A stretch of DNA of 31,621 nt from Brevibacterium sp. p3-SID960 (GTDB lineage Bacteria; Actinomycetota; Actinomycetes; Actinomycetales; Brevibacteriaceae). The notes below the pieces were generated by a model. The model did not search any database. It saw only the letters and a list, made by a program, of their open reading frames with translations, and was not told the origin of the DNA. Position numbers and translations under genes: made by a program. Positions 1-7,824 of the stretch are shown one piece after another. Each line of letters opens with the position of its first letter. Position 1 is the stretch's first letter. The stretch lies in NCBI RefSeq assembly GCF_025144725.1, contig NZ_JALXKS010000039.1, positions 1 to 31,621 of the forward strand, in the 5' to 3' direction.

Positions 1-351
1 CCTAGGCCGCCTGAGCTGGCCGGCCGGAGCCGAGATTCTCATTGCGATCTCCCTGCAGCCTGCGGGTACACTGGCAGAGACCTCGCCGATGGTGACAGCA
101 TCGGCGCACTCCGGCAGAGAGCACACCACCTTCCGTGAAATCGACGATCACTCACCCCTGAGACGCGCATCATTCCTGCGCTCGGCAGCCGAACCGTTTA
201 CGGCTGCACGGCTGACATGATCGATCAGGCCCGCCGGAGATCCCGCAACACGCGGATTCCTGCGCTCCTGCAGACCTGTCTGCATCGATCATCGGGCTGA
301 GCCTGTGCGCGTCTCGAATCGTCCTTTCGATTTCGACACGCGGAGGCATGC
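1..351 (+). promoter_or_regulatory. Long structured leader upstream of the ABC-F gene
   Basis: This 351-nt stretch holds no convincing protein gene. A possible promoter is TTGCGA at 42-47 and TACACT at 67-72 (spacer 19, rather long). Downstream lie several dyads: GCAGCCG 185-191 with CGGCTGC 201-207; ATGATCGAT 217-225 with ATCGATCAT 284-292, enclosing CCGC/GCGG 243-255 and TGCAGAC/GTCTGCA 269-284; and TCGAATCG 314-321 with CGATTTCGA 328-336 (one bulge), just before the Shine-Dalgarno GGAGG at 342-346. A 43-codon frame (ATG 89, stop 218-220) ends at the second stem. ATTCCTGCGCTC is repeated directly at 172-183 and 256-267. Leaders of antibiotic-inducible ABC-F genes often use attenuation; that this is one is inference. 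Confidence 0.4.
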
Positions 352-1971
352 GTGGAACACGCACTCATCACCCTTGACTCGCTCACCTACACCTGGCCCG
401 ACGGCACCGCCGCACTGTCGGGGCTCACCGGCTCGATCGCCCGCGGGCGCACCGGTCTCATCGGCGCCAACGGCGCCGGCAAGACCACCCTCGTCCGTCT
501 GCTCACCGGCGAACTGAGACCAACCTGCGGGCACGTGCACATCCACGGCAGCGTCGGCGTGCTGCCCCAGGACCTGGCCTTGAGCGACCAGACCGTCGCC
601 GAAGTGCTCGGCATCGACCAGGTGCTCGCCGCGCTCGAAGCGGTGGAGACCGGAGACGCCGACGTCGCCCACTTCGACGTCATCGGCCAGGACTGGGACA
701 TCGCCGCCCGCGCCTGCCAGGCCCTCGCAGCAGCCGGTCTTCCGCTGGGTGAAGAGGAGCTCGGCCGGCCGATGCGCACGCTTTCCGGCGGTGAAACGAT
801 GAAGGCCGGGCTCGCAAGCCTGCACCTGCACCGGCCCGAGCTTGCGATCCTCGACGAGCCGACGAACAACCTCGATGCCGCCGGTCGGGAACACGTGCGC
901 GGTCTCATCGACAGCTGGCGGGGTTCGCTGCTCATCATCAGCCACGACCGGCAGCTGCTCGCCGGCGTCGACCGGATCGTCGAACTCTACGGCACCGGCA
1001 CCAGGGATGCGGCAGGCGAGCTGCAGGCTTCGACAATGCGGACGTGGGAGGGCAGCTTCGCGGACTACCGCCGGCAGCTGGCCGCCGAACAGGAAGCTGC
1101 GGAACAGGAAGCAGTGACCGCCCGCAGCAAGCTCGGCAAGCAGAAGCGCAAGCGGATCGAGGCGCAGATCAAACTCGACCGTCGGCAGCGCACGGCCAAG
1201 CAGGCGGTCAAGGATGCGAAGCTCCCGCCGATCGCCGCAGGCAACAGAGCCATGCAGGCGCAGAAGTCAGCGTCGAAGCTCACCGGAACCCACGCTGACA
1301 GGGAGGCAGCCGCCCGGCAGGAGGTGCACGAAGCGGAGGCGAGAATCCGGCAGCGCGTCGTCATCGACATCGAGCTGCCCGACACGGCAGTGTCGGCCGG
1401 GCGTACCGTCCTCGAGGTGGACAGCGGCGGGCAGACCCTCAGCATCCGCGGGCCTGAGCGGGTCGCACTTGCCGGGCCGAATGGGGCGGGCAAGACGACC
1501 CTGTTCAACCGGATCATGACCGCTGCACACAGGAGGGAGGAACCCGGTGTGCGCGTCATCGCCGAGCCCGGGCTGCTGCCGCAGCGCATCCTCCTCGACC
1601 CGCAGCTCAGTGTGCTCGAGACGGTCCGGCGTGCGGTTCCACATGTGGACCCGCACACGGTCCGCGCGCAGCTGGCCGGTCTGCAGCTGAAGAAGGACCG
1701 GCCCGATCGGCCGGTCGGCCAGCTTTCCGGGGGAGAGCGGCTCCGGGTCGCGCTCGCCCAGCTGCTGCTGGCCGATCCGGCTCCGCAGCTGCTGCTGCTC
1801 GATGAGCCGACCAACAATCTCGACTTGGAGAGCATCGAGGTGCTCGTCGGGGCGCTGAGCGCCTACCAGGGCGCGCTCATCGTCGTCAGCCACGATGTCG
1901 AGTTCCTCGATGAGATCGGCTGCACCCGGACGTGGGAGATCACAGACGGGATACTGAGCGAGGCTCACTGA
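352..1971 (+). CDS. ABC-F family ATP-binding protein
   Basis: A 539-residue soluble protein with two ABC ATPase domains and no membrane segment, the architecture of ABC-F ribosome-associated ATPases (translation factors such as EttA, or antibiotic-protection proteins). Domain 1 has Walker A GANGAGKTT near residue 38, signature LSGGE and Walker B LAILDEPTNNLD. Domain 2 has GPNGAGKTT near residue 375, LSGGERLR and LLLLDEPTNNLD. Between them is a Lys/Arg/Gln/Glu-rich linker (about residues 225-340), the region that reaches the ribosome in this family. The GTG start at 352 is chosen because GGAGG lies 5 nt upstream and the first beta strand follows directly. The long structured leader hints at inducible expression and hence a resistance role, but sequence alone does not separate resistance from housekeeping types. 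Confidence 0.9.
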   Translation: MEHALITLDSLTYTWPDGTAALSGLTGSIARGRTGLIGANGAGKTTLVRLLTGELRPTCGHVHIHGSVGVLPQDLALSDQTVAEVLGIDQVLAALEAVETGDADVAHFDVIGQDWDIAARACQALAAAGLPLGEEELGRPMRTLSGGETMKAGLASLHLHRPELAILDEPTNNLDAAGREHVRGLIDSWRGSLLIISHDRQLLAGVDRIVELYGTGTRDAAGELQASTMRTWEGSFADYRRQLAAEQEAAEQEAVTARSKLGKQKRKRIEAQIKLDRRQRTAKQAVKDAKLPPIAAGNRAMQAQKSASKLTGTHADREAAARQEVHEAEARIRQRVVIDIELPDTAVSAGRTVLEVDSGGQTLSIRGPERVALAGPNGAGKTTLFNRIMTAAHRREEPGVRVIAEPGLLPQRILLDPQLSVLETVRRAVPHVDPHTVRAQLAGLQLKKDRPDRPVGQLSGGERLRVALAQLLLADPAPQLLLLDEPTNNLDLESIEVLVGALSAYQGALIVVSHDVEFLDEIGCTRTWEITDGILSEAH

Positions 1972-1981
1972 CGGCCACCCG

Positions 1982-2058
1982 GCCACCGCCTCGGGACCGA
2001 CCGCCACCGCCTCGGGATTGGTTGCCACCGCCTCGGGATTGGTTGCCACCGCCGCCGG
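1982..2058. repeat. 21-bp tandem repeat, GCCACCGCCTCGGG type
   Basis: Four units with an exact 21-bp period begin at 1982, 2003, 2024 and 2045. The first three start with GCCACCGCCTCGGG; units 2 and 3 are identical over all 21 bp; unit 4 has degenerated to GCCACCGCCGCCGG. The array starts 10 nt after the ABC-F stop codon. The same core occurs in other gaps between genes in this window (near 5000, 6691, 9131 and 9155), so it is a dispersed element rather than a one-off duplication. The period is a multiple of three, but none of the frames through it looks like a real protein. Confidence 0.8.
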
Positions 2059-2099
2059 AACGGCCACGACCGCCGCGGGAACGGGGCCCAACGCAGCGA

Positions 2100-2128
2100 C
2101 CGCCGGCCCACCTGAGGTGAACCGGCGG
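2100..2128. terminator. Hairpin between convergent ABC-F and ybdD
   Basis: CCGCCGG (2100-2106) pairs perfectly with CCGGCGG (2122-2128). Inside, after a 2x2 internal loop, CACC (2109-2112) pairs with GGTG (2116-2119). It lies between the 3' ends of two convergent units, so it can serve both directions. No T-run follows on either side, as is common for hairpin terminators in high-GC actinobacteria. Confidence 0.5.
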
Positions 2129-2151
2129 CCGCCGGGTGGGACGTCACTGCC

Positions 2152-2358
2152 TTAACAGCAGCGCGCCTTCGGGCTCGTCTCCTGCTCGTCGATGAGGCCG
2201 CGCCAGAATTCGCGTTCGCACATCGCGCCCTCGCGGGTGCCGTGGCGGCGCTCGTAGTGCTCAAGGTAGTGGACGTAGGCGTTCTCGCCCATGACCTCCT
2301 TGAGGTACCAGTGCACGGCCTTGAACGGGCGGGCGACTGCGGCGGCAAACGAACTCAT
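2152..2358 (-). CDS. YbdD/YjiX family small protein
   Basis: A 68-residue protein of the YbdD/YjiX (DUF466) family, the usual small partner encoded directly downstream of cstA/btsT-type transporter genes. In enterobacteria such partners are needed for full pyruvate uptake. Recognisable features are the central VMGENAYVHYLEHYERRHG stretch and a Cys-containing REFWR segment (CEREFWRGL). The ATG at 2358 is chosen because the cstA stop (2363-2361) is only 2 nt away and GGAG lies 8-9 nt upstream, inside the end of cstA; longer upstream extensions in this frame would overlap cstA and lack family similarity. The tight spacing implies translational coupling. Confidence 0.88.
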   Translation of the reverse strand: MSSFAAAVARPFKAVHWYLKEVMGENAYVHYLEHYERRHGTREGAMCEREFWRGLIDEQETSPKARCC

Positions 2359-2360
2359 CG

Positions 2361-4685
2361 TCACTTCTCCTTCGGATCGGCGTGCGAGCCGGAACCGGTG
2401 CCAGAGGCACCGTGGTCCTTCGCGGCCTTCTCCTTCGCGGAGACGCCGACAGCACCAGCCGGAGCGAGACCATGTTCGCGACGGTACTCCTCCCACTGGG
2501 CCTCGACCTCGCGCTCGGCCTTCGTGGCGATGAGACCGGCCGGGGCGAAGAGCTTCGTCGGCACGAACGCCGCCTCCGTCGTCTCCATCGGGCCGGTGCG
2601 GATCGACTTGATGCTCACCGCGATCGTCATGACGACGACCATGAGCACCAGCGAGGCGAACACGATCGACAGGGTGCCCTGGATGAACGTGTTGCGCACG
2701 ACTGCGCGCATCGCATCGACGCCCTCGGTGGTGCCGAGTGAGGTCTCACCGGCGGCGAGTGCCTGCTTGTAGGCCGAGTGCTGCGCCCAGTAGCCGAGCT
2801 TCGGATCAGAGGAGAAGATCTTCTGCCACGATGCGGTCATCGTCACAGCAAGGTCCCAGGCCAGCGGGATCCCGGGGATCCACGCATAGCGTGCCTTGCC
2901 GATCTTGCAGACCAAGGCGAACACCACCGCCAACGCAATCGCCGCCAGCAGCTGGTTGGAGATGCCGAACAGCGGGAACAGCGTGTTGATGCCGCCGAGC
3001 GGGTCGGTGACACCCATGAGCAGGATCGAGCCCCAGGCACCGACCATGACGATCGTCGAGACCCAGGCGCCGATGTTCCAGGACGGGTCGCGGAACTTCG
3101 GCCAGAAGTTGCCCATCCAGTCCGAGAACATGAAGCGGGCGACACGGGTGCCGGCGTCGATGGTGGTGAGGATGAACAGCGCTTCGAACATGACCGCGAA
3201 GTGGTACCAGAAGCTCATCGCCGACTGCCCGCCGAAGCCGGGCACCTGATGCAGGATATGGGCCATGCCCATCGCCAGGGTCGGCGCGCCGCCGGTGCGC
3301 GAGACGATCGAACCCTCGCCGACGGCCTCGCCGGCGGCGGCGAGTTCGGCGGCGGTCGTCTGCGTCTCCATGAATGGGTTCGCGTTGATGAAGTCGGCAG
3401 CGCCCTCGGCGGTGCCGCCGGTCAGCGGCTCGGCTGCGTTCATGGCGAAGTAGATGCCCTTGTCGAGGCAGATCGCGGCGACGAGCGCCATGATCGCCAC
3501 GAAGGACTCCATGAGCATGCCGCCGTAGCCCACCAGACGCGCCTGCGATTCCTTCTCCAGAAGCTTCGGCGTCGTGCCCGAGGACACGAGTGCGTGGAAG
3601 CCGGAGAGCGCACCACAGGCGATGGTGATGAACAGGAACGGGAACAGGGATCCGGCGAAGGCCGGGCCCTCGGAGTTCGAGGCGAACGGGGTGACGGCCG
3701 GCATCTGCACGGTCGGGTTGACGATGATGATGCCGACGGCCAGCAGCACGATGGTGCCGATCTTCATGAAGGTCGACAGGTAGTCGCGCGGGGCCAGCAG
3801 CACCCACACCGGCAGCACAGCTGCGAAGAAGCCGTAGATCATCAGCGACCAGGCCAGCGTCGTCTTCGACAGGTGGAACATCTCAGCCATCGCCGGGTTG
3901 GCATTGACCCAGCCGCCGGCGACGATCGCGAGCACCAGGAGGGCGATGCCGATGACAGAGGTCTCGATGACCTTGCCGGGGCGGATGTAGCGCATGTAGA
4001 TACCCATGAACACAGCGATCGGGATCGTCATCGCGATCGAGAAGACACCCCACGGGCTCTCGGCCAGGGCGTTGATGATGACGACACCGAGCACGGCGAT
4101 GAGGATGATCATGATGAGCAGGATGCCGAGGCTGGCGATGAAGCCGCCGACGGAGCCGAGCTCGTCACGGGCCATCTGGCCCAGCGACCGGCCGTTGCGG
4201 CGGGTCGAGAAGTACAGCACCATGTAGTCCTGCACCGCACCGGCGAGGATGACGCCGAGGATGATCCACAGCGTGCCGGGCAGGTAGCCCATCTGGGTGG
4301 CCAGGATCGGGCCGACGAGCGGGCCGGCACCGGAGATCGCGGCGAAGTGGTGGCCGAACACGACGCGGCGGTCGGTCGGGGTGAAGTCGCGGCCGTTTTC
4401 ATTGATCTCCGCGGGGGTCGCCCGCTTGAGGTCGGGGCGGCAGATCTTCCACTCGATGAACTTCGCGTAGAAGCGGAAGGCGATGAGGTAGCTGCCGACC
4501 GCGGCGGCGACGAACCAGCTGGCTGAGAGGTTCTCGCCGCGCACCACCGCGACCATCACCCAGCCGACGGCGGCGACCGCAGCGATCGCAACCCACAGGA
4601 CGATCTTGCCCGGAGTCCAGCGCGGACGTTCGATCACGCCGACTGGAGGCAGACTCTCATCGGTTTTGACGAATTCAACCGACAT
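2361..4685 (-). CDS. cstA: CstA/BtsT family carbon starvation transporter
   Basis: A 774-residue polytopic membrane protein of the CstA family (peptide or pyruvate uptake during carbon limitation). It has a short cytosolic N-terminus, a first membrane helix near residues 28-48, the family motif VFGHHFAAISGAGPLVGP at about 109-126, then many helices including an NQLLAAIALAV segment near the C-terminal third. A charged cytosolic tail of about 70 residues ends Ala/Gly/Lys-rich. The start at 4685 (MSVEF) has GGAG 5 nt upstream. The open frame continues 63 codons further to 4874, but that stretch is low-complexity and contains a strong hairpin, so it is rejected as coding. Which substrate it carries, pyruvate or peptides, cannot be decided here. 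Confidence 0.93.
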   Translation of the reverse strand: MSVEFVKTDESLPPVGVIERPRWTPGKIVLWVAIAAVAAVGWVMVAVVRGENLSASWFVAAAVGSYLIAFRFYAKFIEWKICRPDLKRATPAEINENGRDFTPTDRRVVFGHHFAAISGAGPLVGPILATQMGYLPGTLWIILGVILAGAVQDYMVLYFSTRRNGRSLGQMARDELGSVGGFIASLGILLIMIILIAVLGVVIINALAESPWGVFSIAMTIPIAVFMGIYMRYIRPGKVIETSVIGIALLVLAIVAGGWVNANPAMAEMFHLSKTTLAWSLMIYGFFAAVLPVWVLLAPRDYLSTFMKIGTIVLLAVGIIIVNPTVQMPAVTPFASNSEGPAFAGSLFPFLFITIACGALSGFHALVSSGTTPKLLEKESQARLVGYGGMLMESFVAIMALVAAICLDKGIYFAMNAAEPLTGGTAEGAADFINANPFMETQTTAAELAAAGEAVGEGSIVSRTGGAPTLAMGMAHILHQVPGFGGQSAMSFWYHFAVMFEALFILTTIDAGTRVARFMFSDWMGNFWPKFRDPSWNIGAWVSTIVMVGAWGSILLMGVTDPLGGINTLFPLFGISNQLLAAIALAVVFALVCKIGKARYAWIPGIPLAWDLAVTMTASWQKIFSSDPKLGYWAQHSAYKQALAAGETSLGTTEGVDAMRAVVRNTFIQGTLSIVFASLVLMVVVMTIAVSIKSIRTGPMETTEAAFVPTKLFAPAGLIATKAEREVEAQWEEYRREHGLAPAGAVGVSAKEKAAKDHGASGTGSGSHADPKEK

Positions 4686-4714
4686 ACGTGCTCCATTTCT
4701 GCTCTGCTGCAAGA

Positions 4715-4736
4715 GCCCCGCCGGGTCAGGCGGGGC
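4715..4736 (-). promoter_or_regulatory. Hairpin in the cstA 5' leader
   Basis: A perfect 8-bp GC-rich inverted repeat (arms 4715-4722 and 4729-4736, loop GGGTCA) ends about 30 nt before the cstA start codon. It could act as an attenuator or mRNA-stability element. The minus strand after it reads CTCTTGCAGC, so it lacks the T-run of a classical terminator. Confidence 0.4.
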
Positions 4737-4946
4737 ATCACGGGAACGCGGGCATTCGCCTGGTCGTGCGGCATCCGCCCGGCACGGCACAGCATGGAAA
4801 GGCTGGGGCCGGGGAGCCACAGCGCACGGCAGAAGTGTGTGAGTTCCCTGAGTTTGAATACATGGTGAAGCCAATTTTGTGATTTGTCTAACTCTCCGAC
4901 AGCTTCTGCGCGAACCACCGTCAAACCGTTATCAAAGCTGCGCATA

Positions 4947-4963
4947 TGTCCGCTTTGCGGACA
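4947..4963. promoter_or_regulatory. 7-bp palindrome upstream of trpS
   Basis: TGTCCGC-TTT-GCGGACA is a perfect inverted repeat with a 3-nt centre, about 95 nt upstream of trpS. It could be an operator or an RNA hairpin. I do not recognise a known regulator consensus, and there is no T-box sequence nearby. Confidence 0.35.
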
Positions 4964-5056
4964 GCCCAGGGTGTTCTGCACCCCTGCCCGCCGCCGAGGC
5001 GGTGGTCGGGTGGCCGAGTCGCAGACCGGGGGTGCGGAAGTGGCACAATGGAATCC

Positions 5057-6073
5057 ATGACCGCCACGCACGACCCGCAGGCCCGCCTGCGCACTCTCTC
5101 CGGAATCCAGGCCACCTCCGACTCCCTCCACCTGGGCAACTACATCGGTGCGCTGCAGCAGTTCGTGGAGCAGCAGGAGACGCACGACGCGTTCTTCTTC
5201 ATCGCGAACATGCACGCGATCACCGTCGAGCAGGATCCCGCACTGCTGCGCGACCGGACCCTGCGCACCGCCGCCCAGTTCCTCGCCGCCGGCATCGACC
5301 CGGAGAAGTCGACGATCTTCGTGCAGTCCCACGTGCCTGAGCACACGCAGCTGTCCTGGGTGCTCGAATGCACCACGGGTTTGGGCGAGGCGCAGCGGAT
5401 GACGCAGTTCAAGGACAAGTCGGCCAAGCGCGAGAACGTCTCGCTCGGCCTGCTGACGTACCCGGCGCTCATGGCCGCCGACATCCTCATGTACCACCCC
5501 GATGTCGTCCCGGTCGGCGAGGACCAGCGCCAGCACCTGGAGCTCACCCGCAACCTCGCCGAGCGCTTCAACCACCGCTACGGGCACACCTTCACGGTGC
5601 CTGAGGCTGGGATTCCGAAGGAGACGGCCAAGATCTACGACCTGCAGGACCCGACGGCGAAGATGTCGAAGTCGGCGACCTCTCCGGCCGGTCTCATCAA
5701 CATCCTCGATGAGCCCAAGGTGCTGGCGAAGAAGTTCAAGTCCGCCGTCACCGACAACGACACCGTCATCGCCTACGACCCCGATCGCAAGCCGGGTGTG
5801 TCGAACCTGCTGACGATCTACTCCTCGCTCTCCGGACAGCCGATCGATGCGATCGTGACCGAGTTCGACGGCAAGATGTATGGCCACCTCAAGGTCGCCC
5901 TCGCAGACCTCGCCGTCGAGACGCTCTCACTGGTGCGCGAACGCACCAGTGAGCTGCTCGATGACCCGGCCGAGCTCGAGCGGCTGCTGGCGATCGGTGC
6001 CGATGCCGCCCAGGCGATTGCCGAGCAGACGATCAAGGACGTGTATGACCGCATCGGGTTCCTCCGCCGCTGA
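5057..6073 (+). CDS. trpS: Tryptophanyl-tRNA synthetase
   Basis: A 338-residue class I aminoacyl-tRNA synthetase that charges tRNA-Trp. The HIGH-equivalent motif is in [13 protein letters not shown] near the N-terminus, and the KMSKS motif is intact in [11 protein letters not shown]. The ATP-site and Trp-pocket regions ([28 protein letters not shown]) are typical, and the length is normal. The ATG at 5057 is preceded by CACAAT at 5044-5049, placed as for a leaderless transcript. An alternative in-frame ATG at 5048 has GGAAG 7 nt upstream, so the true start is one of these two. The frame is open to 4946, but that part is not conserved-looking. Confidence 0.95.
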   Translation: MTATHDPQARLRTLSGIQATSDSLHLGNYIGALQQFVEQQETHDAFFFIANMHAITVEQDPALLRDRTLRTAAQFLAAGIDPEKSTIFVQSHVPEHTQLSWVLECTTGLGEAQRMTQFKDKSAKRENVSLGLLTYPALMAADILMYHPDVVPVGEDQRQHLELTRNLAERFNHRYGHTFTVPEAGIPKETAKIYDLQDPTAKMSKSATSPAGLINILDEPKVLAKKFKSAVTDNDTVIAYDPDRKPGVSNLLTIYSSLSGQPIDAIVTEFDGKMYGHLKVALADLAVETLSLVRERTSELLDDPAELERLLAIGADAAQAIAEQTIKDVYDRIGFLRR

Positions 6074-6686
6074 GTCACCGGGCCGGGTGCCCCGTCCCCA
6101 CGAGCCGGGCCTCGGGCCGGCGTGGGGAACCCCACCGGGCGTCCCCGAACTGCCGCCGGACGACGGCACCGGGATGGTCTCGATCGGGGTGACCCTCGAC
6201 ATGCCCGAGCCCTACGGCTCCCAGCTGCAGTCGCTGCGGGCCTCACTCGGCGATGCCCGTGGCACGAGCGTCCCGGCTCACATCACGCTCATCCCGCCGA
6301 TGGAGATCCCGGCCACCGCGTGGCCGATCGTGCGCGAGCACATCCGCAGCGTCGCGAACACAACCTCGCCGTTCACGCTGCAGCTGCGGGGGACCGGGAC
6401 ATTCATGCCGACATCGCCGGTCGTGTTCATCACCGTCGCCCGCGGCATCTCCGAATGCCAGCAGCTCTCCGAGGCGCTGCGCCACGGAGTGCTGAATCAG
6501 CAGCTGGCATTTCCGTACCACCCGCACGTCACCATCGCCCAGGAACTCGACGAGGAGGTCCTCGAACGGGCCTACCGGGAATCGGCCGACTACGACGTGT
6601 CATTCATGGCCCACGGCTTCGGCGTGTACTTCCACACCGCCGATGAGGAATGGCAGCTGTTCGACAATGTGCCCTTCGGTCCGTAA
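6045..6686 (+). CDS. 2H phosphoesterase superfamily (2'-5' RNA ligase/LigT-like) protein
   Basis: A protein of about 213 residues with the two HxT/SxN-type motifs of the 2H phosphoesterase superfamily: AHITLIPP in the N-terminal half and PHVTIAQE in the C-terminal half, about 85 residues apart. Members hydrolyse cyclic or 2'-5' nucleotide linkages (ThpR-, CPDase-like); the substrate here is unknown. The ATG at 6045 has AAGGA 6 nt upstream and overlaps the end of trpS by 29 nt, suggesting coupling. GTG 6087 or ATG 6174 (where the conserved domain begins) are possible alternatives. Residues before the domain are Pro/Gly-rich and uncertain. A hairpin follows the stop. Confidence 0.8.
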   Translation: MTASGSSAAESPGRVPRPHEPGLGPAWGTPPGVPELPPDDGTGMVSIGVTLDMPEPYGSQLQSLRASLGDARGTSVPAHITLIPPMEIPATAWPIVREHIRSVANTTSPFTLQLRGTGTFMPTSPVVFITVARGISECQQLSEALRHGVLNQQLAFPYHPHVTIAQELDEEVLERAYRESADYDVSFMAHGFGVYFHTADEEWQLFDNVPFGP

Positions 6687-6690
6687 CCCG

Positions 6691-6726
6691 GCCACCGCCT
6701 CGGGAACGGTGCGCCAGGCGGGTGGC
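6691..6726 (+). terminator. Hairpin after the trpS-2H gene pair
   Basis: GCCACCGCCT (6691-6700) pairs with AGGCGGGTGGC (6716-6726) with one bulged base; the 15-nt loop is 6701-6715. The left arm is a copy of the dispersed intergenic motif, so here that motif forms half of a terminator-like hairpin starting 4 nt after the stop codon. Confidence 0.45.
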
Positions 6727-6730
6727 ATCT

Positions 6731-6742
6731 GCTCAGCTGAGC
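6731..6742. promoter_or_regulatory. Palindrome just upstream of the App1-type gene
   Basis: GCTCAGCTGAGC is a perfect 12-bp palindrome ending 7 nt before the ATG at 6750, overlapping the region where a ribosome or RNA polymerase would sit. It may be an operator; no known consensus is recognised. Confidence 0.3.
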
Positions 6743-6749
6743 GGGAAGA

Positions 6750-7799
6750 ATGGCAGATGTGAAGAAGAAGACTGCACCGCGCAATCTCGCCCCCGAGATG
6801 CTGCACACCGCCGCCCGCCTCGAAGACCGCTACCACACCTGGGCACGGGAGAAGGCGACGAAGCGCGGCTGGCACCGCACCGTCATCGCCTACGACTCCT
6901 ACGGCAGCGAGAACTTCATCCGCGTCCTCGCCCGCGTCGTGCTGACCAAGACCGGCCAGCCGGCAGCCGATACGCAGGCCTCGATCCGCGGCTGGCGGTC
7001 GTTCGTCAATGTGCCGCTGTCCGATGACCACGCCTGGGTGCGCGTCAACGGCGCTGAGCACATGGTCACCGCCGATCGAGGCGGCATCGTCGACGCGATC
7101 ATCCCCGGTGACTTCGAGCCCGGCAACGTCGAGATCGAGCTGTGGACCGATGACTCGCTCGTCGACACCGCCAATGTGCGCATCATCGGTCAGGAGCAGG
7201 GCTTCGGGATCGTCTCCGACATCGACGACACCGTCATGGTCACCGCACTGCCGCGTCCCTTCCTCGCGGCCTGGAACACCTTCGTCCTCGACGAGCACGC
7301 TCGCTCGCCGGTGGCCGGGATGTCGGTGCTCTACGACCGGCTGACCTATCTGCGCCCGAACTCACCGATGCTCTACCTGTCCACCGGGCCGTGGAACGTT
7401 GCCCCGACGCTCAAACGGTTCCTCACCCGGAACATGTACCCGGTCGGTCCGCTGCTGCTGACCGACTGGGGGCCGACAGCCACCCGCGCGTTCCGCTCCG
7501 GACAGGATCACAAGCGCGCCACCCTCGAGCGCCTGGCCCGCGAATTCCCACAGGTCAAGTGGCTGCTCATCGGTGATGACGGGCAGCACGACGAGGAGAT
7601 CTACGGCGAGTTCGTCGAAAACCATCCGGACAATGTCGTCGCGGTGGCGATCCGGCAGCTGACCGTCGGTGAGGCGGTGTGGGCCGGTGGTCGTTCGAAG
7701 AGCTCCGGCCGTGGCCAGGGTGTGCCCTGGATCTACGCCCCCGATGGTGCCGGGCTTGCCTCGAAGCTCACCGAGCGCGGCATCTTCTCCTCACTCTGA
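6750..7799 (+). CDS. App1 family (DUF2183) phosphatase-domain protein
   Basis: A 349-residue protein ending in an App1/DUF2183 phosphatidate-phosphatase-type catalytic domain of HAD-like character. The DxDxT nucleophile motif is SDIDDTVM at about residues 156-163, followed by STGPWN (about 211-216), a LTDWGP segment and IGDDGQHDEEIY (acidic motif) before the C-terminus. The first 150 residues form the beta-rich N-terminal part usual in bacterial members. In yeast App1 dephosphorylates phosphatidic acid; the bacterial substrate is unproven. The ATG at 6750 has GGGAAG only 1 nt away, so a GTG at 6759 is a possible alternative start. It ends 25 nt before the convergent carboxypeptidase gene. Confidence 0.85.
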   Translation: MADVKKKTAPRNLAPEMLHTAARLEDRYHTWAREKATKRGWHRTVIAYDSYGSENFIRVLARVVLTKTGQPAADTQASIRGWRSFVNVPLSDDHAWVRVNGAEHMVTADRGGIVDAIIPGDFEPGNVEIELWTDDSLVDTANVRIIGQEQGFGIVSDIDDTVMVTALPRPFLAAWNTFVLDEHARSPVAGMSVLYDRLTYLRPNSPMLYLSTGPWNVAPTLKRFLTRNMYPVGPLLLTDWGPTATRAFRSGQDHKRATLERLAREFPQVKWLLIGDDGQHDEEIYGEFVENHPDNVVAVAIRQLTVGEAVWAGGRSKSSGRGQGVPWIYAPDGAGLASKLTERGIFSSL

Positions 7800-7824
7800 G
7801 CCGTCTCTCAGTCTGAGCTGTTCC

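Larger units (their letters stand above)
4686..5056. promoter_or_regulatory. Divergent cstA / trpS intergenic region
   Basis: A 371-nt gap between divergent genes with no credible protein gene. On the cstA side a perfect 8-bp stem with a 6-nt loop (GCCCCGCC 4715-4722, GGCGGGGC 4729-4736) lies about 30 nt upstream of the cstA start, within its probable 5' UTR. On the trpS side is a palindrome, TGTCCGC (4947-4953) TTT GCGGACA (4957-4963). A reversed copy of the dispersed motif (CCGAGGCGGTGG, 4994-5005) follows. A relatively AT-rich patch (about 4850-4945) probably holds the promoters, but I could not pick a convincing -35/-10 pair. Confidence 0.5.

Noticed and set aside
1932..2120. A Pro/Arg repeat peptide (RDWLPPP units) on the plus strand and its reverse NPEAVAT frame
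   Set aside because: Both arise from the 21-bp tandem repeat; no ribosome site and overlap with the ABC-F stop.
2778..4526. A 582-codon open frame antisense to cstA
   Set aside because: His/Arg/Asp/Glu-rich composition typical of the complement of hydrophobic transporter codons.
4686..4874. A 63-residue N-terminal extension of CstA
   Set aside because: Contains the leader hairpin, has non-protein-like composition, and the ATG at 4685 has a good ribosome site.
4900..5056. T-box or Trp-leader attenuator upstream of trpS
   Set aside because: No T-box consensus, no run of Trp codons in a small frame, no terminator/antiterminator pair.
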